Shown here: piece by piece, positions 10,088 through 18,275 of the stretch
Layout: every line of letters starts with the position of its first letter
Numbering within the stretch: the stretch's first letter is position 1
From: SAR324 cluster bacterium
GTDB lineage: Bacteria > SAR324 > XYD2-FULL-50-16
DNA length: 64,000 nucleotides
Reading direction: 5' to 3'
NCBI GenBank assembly: GCA_028282885.1
Contig: JANQGX010000038.1
Span: 124,001-188,000, forward strand
Made by a program: the position numbers and the translations under genes
Notes under the pieces: model-generated
Databases searched by the model: none
Told to the model about the DNA's origin: nothing
Seen by the model: only the letters and a program-made list of their open reading frames with translations

Positions 10088-12958
10088 ATGGAAATCAGAT
10101 TCAAGCTGAACGACAGGCAATACACCATTGAAACAGCCCCCGGGGAAAACGCCCAGCAGCTCCTGCAAAGGCTGGGTATCTGTTCGGTTCGAAAATCTGA
10201 GGAACCCAGCGGATTCACCGGGAGCAGTATCATTCTCCTGAACAACAAAATTGTAAATGCTGAGCTACTGATTGCCGCACAGCTCGATGGTCACAATATC
10301 AAAACCGTTGAATCCCTTTCCAAAAAAGGGGGTCTCTCACCCGTTCAAAAAGCCCTGGTAGAGGTTGGGGTCGTACAATCCGCTTACAACTCACCGGCTG
10401 CGGCCCTGGTAATCACCAATCTTCTGAAGCGAAAACCCGATCCTTCGCGCAAAGAGATCATGGATGCCCTGTCCTGTCTTTTCATCAGGGATACCGGTTA
10501 TGAACCGTATTTTAAGGCTGTGGAAATTGCAAAAGAACGATTCAAGGATCCTGAATACCAGGGATTTATTGCGGAAGAGTTTAGAAGCGATCTGAGGATA
10601 GTGGGGAAAAACTACCCCAAGGTGGATGGTCCGCAACTGGTTGCCGGAAAAAGGGCTTATGTGGAAGACAGGATACAGCCTGGCAGCCTGGTCTTGAAGA
10701 TGATGCGCAGTCCCTATGCCCACGCCTATATCAGCTCCATTGACACCTCGGTGGCTGAAAAAACACCCGGGGTGGCTATGATCATAACTTACAAAAACTG
10801 TCCGGATCATTATTTTACCACTGCGGGCCAGGGTTATCCGGAACCATCTCCTCATGACAGGAAGATGTTTGGACAGAAGCTCCGCCATGTCGGCGACAGG
10901 GTCGCTGCGGTTGTGGCGGAAAGTGAGAAAATCGCTTATAAGGCCATGCGGAGAATCAAGGTTGAGTATGAGCTGCTGCCAACCGTGCTTTCCATTGAAG
11001 AGGCGGAAGCGGAGGATGCTCCCGTTGTTCATAATGGAGATATCGATTTTTTGAGCGGAGCCCCGGACAATCTGGAACAGATGAAACAAGGCTTTGATTC
11101 CAGAGATGGCCGAATCATCTATCCTTTCCCCATTGGCGCTGATCCGCATAAGAACCTGGCCTCCAGCGTTTCTAACGGCATCGGTGATACCGAGAAAGGG
11201 TTTGCCGAGGCTGATCATATTATCGAAAGGGAGTATCAAACCTCCCAGGTACATTGCACACCGCTTGAACCCCATTCGGTGTATACGCTGATAGACGGGG
11301 ATCGTCTTGTAATACACGCTTCAACCCAGGTTCCCTGGCACGTTCGGAGAAACATCGCCCGGATACTCGGTATCAGTGAAAACAGGGTCAGGGTGATTAA
11401 AGAGAGAGTGGGTGGCGGTTACGGCTCAAAACAGGATATCCTGCTTGAAGACGTTGCAGCCTTTGCGACCTGGAAAACCGGACTACCCGTTTTCTACCAG
11501 TTTAGCAGGGAAGAAGAGTTCATCGCCTGTAGCTCACGGCACCCCATGAATATCAGGGTCAAACTGGGAGCCAAAAAGGACGGGCGGCTGACAGCCATTG
11601 ATATGAAGGTTAAAGCCAACACAGGACCATACGGAAATCACTGCCTGACGGTTCCCATGAATGCCTGTTCCAAAACCCTTCCCTTGTTAAATTGTGAGAA
11701 TATGTCTTTTGATGTTCGGGTTTTTTATTCCAATATCTACCCCACCGGCGCTTACCAGGGATATGGCGCTCCCCAGGGTTCCTTTGCCCTGCAGACAGCC
11801 CTGGCAGAGCTTGCTGTTGAACTGGGAATTGATCATCTGGAGTTAATAGAGAAGAACCGGGTGGGAGAAGGATCGGTTCTGGAAATACTGAGATGCCTGG
11901 GAGAGGGACAGGAAGGCGCCGTGGTCAAGCTGGCGAGTTGCGGACTTGAGAAAGCGCTTGATCTTGGAAGTAAGGCATTTGCATACGGGAAGAAAGAGGA
12001 AAGCTCCGATCCCGATATTAAGATTGGCAAGGGCATGGCTATTGTTCAACAAGGCTCGGGCCTGCCCGGATTGGACCAGTCCAATGCAAGAATAACCCTG
12101 GTTTCCGACGGTTCTTTGTTGGTCCACACCGGCGGAGCTGATATCGGAACCGGACTGGATACCGTCTGCGCCAAAATTGCCGCTGAGATACTCTGCCTGG
12201 AATTGGAAAAAACCTCCGTTGTATCCGGTGATACGGACAACACTCCCTTTGACACCGGAGCCTACGCTTCAAGCGGGACCTATTTCTCCGGGAATGCGGT
12301 AAAGAGGGCCGCTGAAGATTTAAAGAAAAAGATGTTGAACTATGCTGCGGAACTTCTGGCAGAACCCGAATCGGGATTAACCCTGGAGTACCCCGGTATG
12401 GTAAAAGGATCAAAAGGCGGCCTGAGCTTCCATGAGATCGCCCACAAAGCCGAGAGCGGGACTGGAAGGGGGCATCTGGTCGGCCATGATTCCTACACAA
12501 CAGAAGATACGGCAATTCCCTATGGAGCACACTTTTGCCAGGTTGCTGTGAACACCCGAACCGGCATTGTGAAAGTCCAGAAATACCATGCTTACATGGA
12601 TTGCGGCACCCCGATAAACCCTGAACTGGCAGAAGCACAAGTCTACGGCGGGGTTTTGAAGTCTATCGGACACACCCTCTGGGAAGAGATGAAGATGGAC
12701 GGTAAAGGAGTCTGTCTCAATCCTGATTTGAAGAGCTATGGAGTTCCCATGGTGGGTGACATCCCGGATGATTTCAAAGTCAAGTTTGTGCAAACGGATG
12801 ATCCCTTTGGTCCTTTTGGTGGTAAATCCATTTCCGAGGTCAGCACCAATGGTGCATCCTGTGCTATTGCCACGGCTATTCATGACGCAGTCGGAATCTG
12901 GCTGCGAGATTGGCCCTTCACTCCGGAAAAGATTCTGACCGGCCTTGGCAAACTATAA
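10088..12958 (+). CDS. xdhD: XdhD-like probable selenate reductase / molybdenum-binding subunit
   Basis: 956 aa from the ATG at 10088 (ORF track starts upstream at 10052); MRSPYAHA, STQVPWHVRRNIARILGI, KERVGGGYGSKQDILLE, AYQGYGAPQG, GGADIGTGLDT. Closely resembles remembered E. coli XdhD in length and motifs. Confidence 0.9.
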   Translation: MEIRFKLNDRQYTIETAPGENAQQLLQRLGICSVRKSEEPSGFTGSSIILLNNKIVNAELLIAAQLDGHNIKTVESLSKKGGLSPVQKALVEVGVVQSAYNSPAAALVITNLLKRKPDPSRKEIMDALSCLFIRDTGYEPYFKAVEIAKERFKDPEYQGFIAEEFRSDLRIVGKNYPKVDGPQLVAGKRAYVEDRIQPGSLVLKMMRSPYAHAYISSIDTSVAEKTPGVAMIITYKNCPDHYFTTAGQGYPEPSPHDRKMFGQKLRHVGDRVAAVVAESEKIAYKAMRRIKVEYELLPTVLSIEEAEAEDAPVVHNGDIDFLSGAPDNLEQMKQGFDSRDGRIIYPFPIGADPHKNLASSVSNGIGDTEKGFAEADHIIEREYQTSQVHCTPLEPHSVYTLIDGDRLVIHASTQVPWHVRRNIARILGISENRVRVIKERVGGGYGSKQDILLEDVAAFATWKTGLPVFYQFSREEEFIACSSRHPMNIRVKLGAKKDGRLTAIDMKVKANTGPYGNHCLTVPMNACSKTLPLLNCENMSFDVRVFYSNIYPTGAYQGYGAPQGSFALQTALAELAVELGIDHLELIEKNRVGEGSVLEILRCLGEGQEGAVVKLASCGLEKALDLGSKAFAYGKKEESSDPDIKIGKGMAIVQQGSGLPGLDQSNARITLVSDGSLLVHTGGADIGTGLDTVCAKIAAEILCLELEKTSVVSGDTDNTPFDTGAYASSGTYFSGNAVKRAAEDLKKKMLNYAAELLAEPESGLTLEYPGMVKGSKGGLSFHEIAHKAESGTGRGHLVGHDSYTTEDTAIPYGAHFCQVAVNTRTGIVKVQKYHAYMDCGTPINPELAEAQVYGGVLKSIGHTLWEEMKMDGKGVCLNPDLKSYGVPMVGDIPDDFKVKFVQTDDPFGPFGGKSISEVSTNGASCAIATAIHDAVGIWLRDWPFTPEKILTGLGKL

Positions 12959-13030
12959 GGTGTTTGATCAAAACGAGATCCGATCACTACAAAGTGAACC
13001 AAAAGAGATTTTGAAAACAGAATTTATCAC

Positions 13031-13849
13031 ATGGCATTGAATAACAAACCTCTGTCCCAACTGACGCTCTGTATCAAAGGAGCCGGTGAAATGGCAAGCG
13101 GTGTGGCCTGTCGGCTTCATGCCGCAAATCTTTCCAGAATACTGATGCTGGAAACACAGAATCCCCTGGCTGTCCGCAGGAAGGTCTCTTTTTGCGAAGC
13201 TGTCCACGACAGCAGGCAGAGTGTAGAAGGTATTGTTGCATGCAAGATCACCAGCCCCGAACAGATGCAATCCGTCTGGCTTAAGAATGAAATTCCCATT
13301 CTCGTCGATCCGGAAGGAGACATTCTTGAAACCTATCCCTTCGATGTCTTGATCGATGCGATCCTGGCCAAACAGAACCTGGGAACCCGAATTGATGCGG
13401 CACCCCTGGTTATTGGTCTTGGCCCCGGTTTTGAAGCCGGATCGGATGTTCATAAGGTCATTGAAACCCAGCGGGGACATAATCTGGGAAGAATCATCGA
13501 CAAAGGTGAAGCAGAGAAAAACACCGGGATTCCGGGAAATATTGGAGGATTTACCAGTCAGAGGGTTTTAAGAGCTCCTGTAGCAGGAAGATTCAAGTCT
13601 TTCAAGTCCATAGGAGACTTGGTAATAAAGGGCGATTGTCTGGCAACGGTGAACGGTCAACCAGTGGTTGCAGAAATTAGTGGCATGCTGAGAGGGCTGA
13701 TCCGCGGGAACTTGGAAGTTCCTGAAGGATTGAAATTAGGGGATATCGACCCCCGGGGGAAGATTGATTATTGCTCAACCATATCTGAGAAGGCCAGGGC
13801 TATCGGTGGAGCAGTACTGGAAGCCGTTCTGGCTCATTACAACGTATAG
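13031..13849 (+). CDS. yqeB: Selenium-dependent molybdenum hydroxylase system protein, YqeB family
   Basis: 272 aa; LCIKGAGEMASGVACRLH, GLGPGFEAGSDVHKVIETQRGHNLGR. Confidence 0.9.
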   Translation: MALNNKPLSQLTLCIKGAGEMASGVACRLHAANLSRILMLETQNPLAVRRKVSFCEAVHDSRQSVEGIVACKITSPEQMQSVWLKNEIPILVDPEGDILETYPFDVLIDAILAKQNLGTRIDAAPLVIGLGPGFEAGSDVHKVIETQRGHNLGRIIDKGEAEKNTGIPGNIGGFTSQRVLRAPVAGRFKSFKSIGDLVIKGDCLATVNGQPVVAEISGMLRGLIRGNLEVPEGLKLGDIDPRGKIDYCSTISEKARAIGGAVLEAVLAHYNV

Positions 13850-13955
13850 TCAACCCAGGCAAGTTCACATGTGCTTTGCACCAAAGAAAACGAAAACCGG
13901 AGCAGGATTACTTAATCAGCAGTGGATCAGACATAACCAGTAACAAAGGTAGCGT

Positions 13956-16250
13956 ATGGCAGTAGGAGACAGAGTTGACCGGGTGGATGCTATAGCCAAG
14001 GTAACCGGCAAGGCCAGGTACACCGATGATTTTTTCAGACCCGGAACCCTGGTTGCCAAGTATTTGAGGAGTTCAATTGCCCATGGCAGGGTAACCGGAC
14101 TCTCGGTTGAAAAGGCCCGAGAGCTTGAAGGGGTAGAGGCGGTTTTTACCTACGAGGATGTTCCTCCTATCAAAGTCGCAACAGCAGGACATCCCTATTC
14201 CCTGGATCCTGCTCATGCCGATGTGGCCGACAAGCTGCTGTTGACCGACAGAATAAAGCACCTGGGTGATGAGATAGCCATTGTGGTGGCTGAGAACGAA
14301 CTGATCGCCGACGAAGCGCTTGCCCTGGTTGAAGTGGAATATGAGGAATACCCGGCTCTGACCACTCCGGAAAAGATATTGGCACCAGACGCCAGAAAGA
14401 TTCATGAAGACAGCAGTAACGTTGTTGGAGAACACCAATACGAATGCGGGGGGAAGCTCGATGAGGCTTTTGAACTTGCCGACCTGATCCATGAAGAACA
14501 ATACTATACTGCAATGGTTCAACACGTTCATCTGGAAAACCACACCGCTTTGGCTTATATGGACGACCTGGATCACATCGTTGTGATTTCGTCCACGCAG
14601 ATCCCCCATATTGCCCGGCGGGTGGTCGGACAGGCCTTGGGAATTCCCTGGGGACGTGTCAGGGTCATCAAACCCTACATCGGGGGTGGTTTCGGCAACA
14701 AGCAGGATGTCATCCTGGAGCCGATGGTCGCCTTTCTGACGTCGAAATTGGATGGTCAACCGGTCAGGCTTACCCTGTCACGTGAAGAATGTATGCTCTG
14801 TACCCGCAACAGGCATCCCATGGATTTCGAAGTAAAACTGGGAATGAAAGAGGACGGAACCGCGGTGGCAAGAATGGTTGATGTTATTTCCATGACAGGA
14901 GGATACGCCTCCCACGGTCACTCTATTGTCGCGGCTGGCGGCAGCAAAAGCTGTCTGCTTTATCCCAGGATGACCATTGGCTATCATGCGCGCACACTCT
15001 ACGCCAATATACCGGTTGGTGGAGCCATGAGAGCCTACGGATCTCCCCAGATCACCTTTGCCATCGAGTCCGCCATGGATGACGCAGCCAGGAAATTGGG
15101 GGTCGATCCGGTTGAGATGAGGATCAAAAATGCCGCCAGACAAGGTGATATCAATCCTTTTTCCAAGTTACCCATCTCCAGTTGCGGTCTCGTTGAATGT
15201 CTGGAAAAGGGTCGGTCGCTGATCCGTTGGGATGAGAAGAGAGAGGATTACAGGAACCATAAATCCGGGAAAATCCGTTATGGGTTGGGTGTTGCTTGTT
15301 TCAGTTATGGAACCGGGACTTACCCGGTATGTGTTGAAATAGCAGGAGCCAGAATCATTCTTAACCAGGATGGATCCATTCATGTTCAAACCGGCGCAAC
15401 AGAAATCGGACAGGGTTCGGATACCGCTGTCGCACAGATGGCGGCCAAGACCCTGGGCATTCCGGTGGAAAACGTTCATATCGTATCCACCCAGGATACC
15501 GATGTCACACCTTTTGACACCGGGGCGTATGCATCCAGGCAGGCTTATGTGGTGGGAAATGCCGTGTACAAAGCCGCTACTGAACTAAAACAGAAGATTC
15601 TGGATTATGCTGCCCTGCTCACCGGATTCCCGGCTGCGAGTTTGGATCTCAAGGGAGAATCCATTGTTAATATCACTGACAATAACACATCGGTGATCTC
15701 GTTAAACGATCTGGCGCTAAGCTCTTATTACGACAAAGAGAAAGGCGGTCAACTCACCGCTGACGTGTCCCATAAAACAACCACCAATGCTCCATCGTTC
15801 GGGTGCACCTTTGTGGACGTTGCTGTTGATATCCCTCTCTGCAAGGTCACCATCAACGAGATCTATAATATTCATGATTCGGGGGTGATTATTAACCCGG
15901 TTATGGCAAAAGGTCAGGTCGAGGGGGGAATGGCCATGGGCATCGGGGCGGCGCTATCCGAACAGGTGCTGATTGATCAGGAAACCGGAAGGGTGCATAA
16001 CAACAATATGTTGGATTACAAGGTCCCGACCTTTACGGACGTTCCGGATATCCATCACGATTTTGTAGAGACCGTGGAACCAACAGCCAGCTACGGTAAC
16101 AAGTCCCTGGGCGAACCACCCATCATATCACCGCCACCGGCAATTCGGAATGCCATTCTGGATGCCACGGGTGTCGCGGTAAATGAGCTGCCTATGTCTC
16201 CCCAGGTTCTGTTCAAAGCCTTCAAAAGCCACGGATTGCTCAAACCCTGA
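13956..16250 (+). CDS. xdhA: Xanthine dehydrogenase Mo-binding subunit
   Basis: 764 aa; RVDAIAKVTGKARYTDDF, STQIPHIARRVVGQALGIPWGRVRVIKPYIGGGFGNKQD, SLGEPPIISPPPAIRNAI; followed by xdhB and xdhC. Confidence 0.93.
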   Translation: MAVGDRVDRVDAIAKVTGKARYTDDFFRPGTLVAKYLRSSIAHGRVTGLSVEKARELEGVEAVFTYEDVPPIKVATAGHPYSLDPAHADVADKLLLTDRIKHLGDEIAIVVAENELIADEALALVEVEYEEYPALTTPEKILAPDARKIHEDSSNVVGEHQYECGGKLDEAFELADLIHEEQYYTAMVQHVHLENHTALAYMDDLDHIVVISSTQIPHIARRVVGQALGIPWGRVRVIKPYIGGGFGNKQDVILEPMVAFLTSKLDGQPVRLTLSREECMLCTRNRHPMDFEVKLGMKEDGTAVARMVDVISMTGGYASHGHSIVAAGGSKSCLLYPRMTIGYHARTLYANIPVGGAMRAYGSPQITFAIESAMDDAARKLGVDPVEMRIKNAARQGDINPFSKLPISSCGLVECLEKGRSLIRWDEKREDYRNHKSGKIRYGLGVACFSYGTGTYPVCVEIAGARIILNQDGSIHVQTGATEIGQGSDTAVAQMAAKTLGIPVENVHIVSTQDTDVTPFDTGAYASRQAYVVGNAVYKAATELKQKILDYAALLTGFPAASLDLKGESIVNITDNNTSVISLNDLALSSYYDKEKGGQLTADVSHKTTTNAPSFGCTFVDVAVDIPLCKVTINEIYNIHDSGVIINPVMAKGQVEGGMAMGIGAALSEQVLIDQETGRVHNNNMLDYKVPTFTDVPDIHHDFVETVEPTASYGNKSLGEPPIISPPPAIRNAILDATGVAVNELPMSPQVLFKAFKSHGLLKP

Positions 16251-16262
16251 GAAAGGAAGGAT

Positions 16263-17141
16263 ATGTTTCCATTAAAAAGTTACGAAAAAGCCGAATCGGT
16301 CGACCATGCGATACAACTCCTGCAGGATAATCCTGAAGCACGACCTATCGCCGGTGGAACCGATGTATTGATCCGGCTCAGGGATGGCAAGACCGGGTAC
16401 GATCATCTGGTCGATATTCACCAATTGGAAGCCCTGCGCCAGATCAAAACGGACGAAGACGGAACCCTGGTCATCGGGTCCGGGGTGACCTTCAGCATGG
16501 CCATGGAATCGGAACTGATCAGGGAGATAATTCCTATCCTGTCAACTGCATCTGAGACTGTAGGCGGTCCCCAGGTAAGAAATGTGGCTACCATCGGAGG
16601 CAACATCTGCAACGGCGTTACGAGTGCAGACAGTGCCTCACCGTTAATGGCTCTGAATACTGTCCTTCAGTTGGAAGGTCCCCGGGGAACGCGATTGGTG
16701 CCCATCGCCGAGTTTTACCTGGGTCCCGGCAAGGTCGATATCGGGCAACAGGAGATTCTCGTTTCCTTTAGAATCGGGGAAAAGGATTATAAGGGCTATT
16801 ACGGTCACTATCATAAATACGCCATGCGCAATGCCATGGATATCGCCACCATTGGTTGTGCCGCCCTGTGTAAAATTGAGGCGAACCAACTGACAGACCT
16901 GAGACTGGCTTACGGTGTTGCTGCGCCGGTTCCCATTCGTTGCACCAACACGGAACAGGCTGTTATTGGCAAGCCCGTTAACAGGGATCTGATCCGCGAA
17001 ATCGAGTCTCTTGTGGAAAAGGACGTAAATCCTCGGACATCCTGGCGAGCTTCCAAAGAATTTCGTCTGCAGATCATCAGCGAGCTTTCCAATCGGGTCG
17101 TCACCCAGGTCATCGAAAAAGCAGGAGGGAGGATAGAGTGA
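16263..17141 (+). CDS. xdhB: Xanthine dehydrogenase FAD-binding subunit
   Basis: 292 aa; IAGGTDVLIRLRDGK, GGPQVRNVATIGGNICNGVTSADSASPL. Confidence 0.93.
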   Translation: MFPLKSYEKAESVDHAIQLLQDNPEARPIAGGTDVLIRLRDGKTGYDHLVDIHQLEALRQIKTDEDGTLVIGSGVTFSMAMESELIREIIPILSTASETVGGPQVRNVATIGGNICNGVTSADSASPLMALNTVLQLEGPRGTRLVPIAEFYLGPGKVDIGQQEILVSFRIGEKDYKGYYGHYHKYAMRNAMDIATIGCAALCKIEANQLTDLRLAYGVAAPVPIRCTNTEQAVIGKPVNRDLIREIESLVEKDVNPRTSWRASKEFRLQIISELSNRVVTQVIEKAGGRIE

Positions 17142-17608
17142 ACAAAATCATCACATTTACGGTAAACGGCAAAAAACGAGAACTGAATGTAGACGTTCGC
17201 AGTTCACTTCTGGATGTTTTGAGAGAAATAGTCGGCATGACCGGCGCCAAAGAAGGTTGTGGCGTCGGTGAATGCGGAGCCTGTTCGGTTCTGGTGGACG
17301 ATTTGCTGGTGGATTCCTGTATTTATATGGCTGTTTGGGCGGACGGAAAATCAATCAGAACCGTTGAGGGCGAATGCAGGGATGGAAAACTGAGTTCCGT
17401 GCAAAAGTCCTATGTTGAAAAGGGGGCTGTTCAGTGCGGTTTCTGTACTCCCGGTTTTGTCATGGCTTCCACAGCTTTTAAAGAGCGATTTAAGGATAAA
17501 ACTTTTACCAGGGACGACATCCGCCGGGAACATGCGGGTAATATCTGTCGCTGCACAGGGTACGAAAGCATCATCGAAGCGGTGGAACAAAGCATGGAAG
17601 AGGATTGA
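17138..17608 (+). CDS. xdhC: Xanthine dehydrogenase 2Fe-2S subunit
   Basis: 156 aa; GCGVGECGACSV, VQCGFCTPGFVM, GNICRCTGY. GTGA overlap with xdhB. Confidence 0.93.
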   Translation: MNKIITFTVNGKKRELNVDVRSSLLDVLREIVGMTGAKEGCGVGECGACSVLVDDLLVDSCIYMAVWADGKSIRTVEGECRDGKLSSVQKSYVEKGAVQCGFCTPGFVMASTAFKERFKDKTFTRDDIRREHAGNICRCTGYESIIEAVEQSMEED

Positions 17609-17610
17609 TT

Positions 17611-18267
17611 ATGGAGGAACGGGAACACCTGTTAGACACCTTGAAGCAACTGGCCGATGGTATCACCAATACCTTTGGCAACAATTGTGAAGTCGCTATT
17701 CATGACCTGCGGGATATTACCAGCTCACTCGTCTACATCACTGGTGAAGTTACCAACCGTAAACTGGGCTCACCGGTTACGGATGCGGTAATCAAGGAAC
17801 TTGTCACGCACGGCAGCGCTGTCAAGGACCGGTTTTCCTTTAAAACCATCACCGATGACGGCAGGGAAATAAAATCCACCACCATGTTCATTCGGGATAG
17901 TGAAAACGAGGTCATAGCTGCTTTTTGTGTGAACTTTGATGTCACCGACTACCTTAATGCCATGCAGGCCTTGGAATTGTTTGCCGGAATTAAAAAAACC
18001 AAACAATCCAAAAAAATCTCCAAAAAAATAGCCGTCTCCGTCGATCATACCTTCGAGGTTCTTTTTGAGGAAGCTGTCAGTGAGATTGGCAAGCGCCCCG
18101 CTACCATGAGTACCGAAGAGAAGATAAACCTGGTGAGGCTTCTGGAAAGAAAGGGAGTCTTTCAAATCAAGGGGGTTGTCAACCAGATGGCACTGCAGCT
18201 TGGGGTTTCCAGTTTTACCGTTTATAATTACCTGAAACGGATCCGCGCTGAAAACGGATCTGTTTAG
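17611..18267 (+). CDS. YheO/DauR-like PAS + HTH transcriptional regulator
   Basis: YheO-type PAS region (NTFGNNCEVAIHDLRDITSSLVYITGEVTNRKLGSPVTD) and C-terminal HTH (GVFQIKGVVNQMALQLGVSSFTVYNYLKRIRAE). ATG at 17611; ORF track start at 17605 is a TTG overlapping the xdhC stop. Confidence 0.85.
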   Translation: MEEREHLLDTLKQLADGITNTFGNNCEVAIHDLRDITSSLVYITGEVTNRKLGSPVTDAVIKELVTHGSAVKDRFSFKTITDDGREIKSTTMFIRDSENEVIAAFCVNFDVTDYLNAMQALELFAGIKKTKQSKKISKKIAVSVDHTFEVLFEEAVSEIGKRPATMSTEEKINLVRLLERKGVFQIKGVVNQMALQLGVSSFTVYNYLKRIRAENGSV

Positions 18268-18275
18268 TCCCTCCT

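Noticed and set aside
10391-12883. Antisense ORFs 10391..11317 and 12039..12638 within xdhD
   Set aside because: Overlap a protein with clear family identity; low-complexity compositions typical of shadow frames.
708-16250. Selenocysteine (in-frame TGA) in the Se-dependent hydroxylases
   Set aside because: All hydroxylase ORFs are full length without in-frame TGA and end at expected C-termini; selenium in this family is a labile ligand, not Sec. No SECIS claimed.
9288-17608. ygfM/xdhD and xdhB/xdhA treated as duplicated copies of one operon
   Set aside because: The two sets differ in architecture and active-site motifs and match separate known families (XdhD versus XdhA), so they are ancient paralogs, not a recent duplication.
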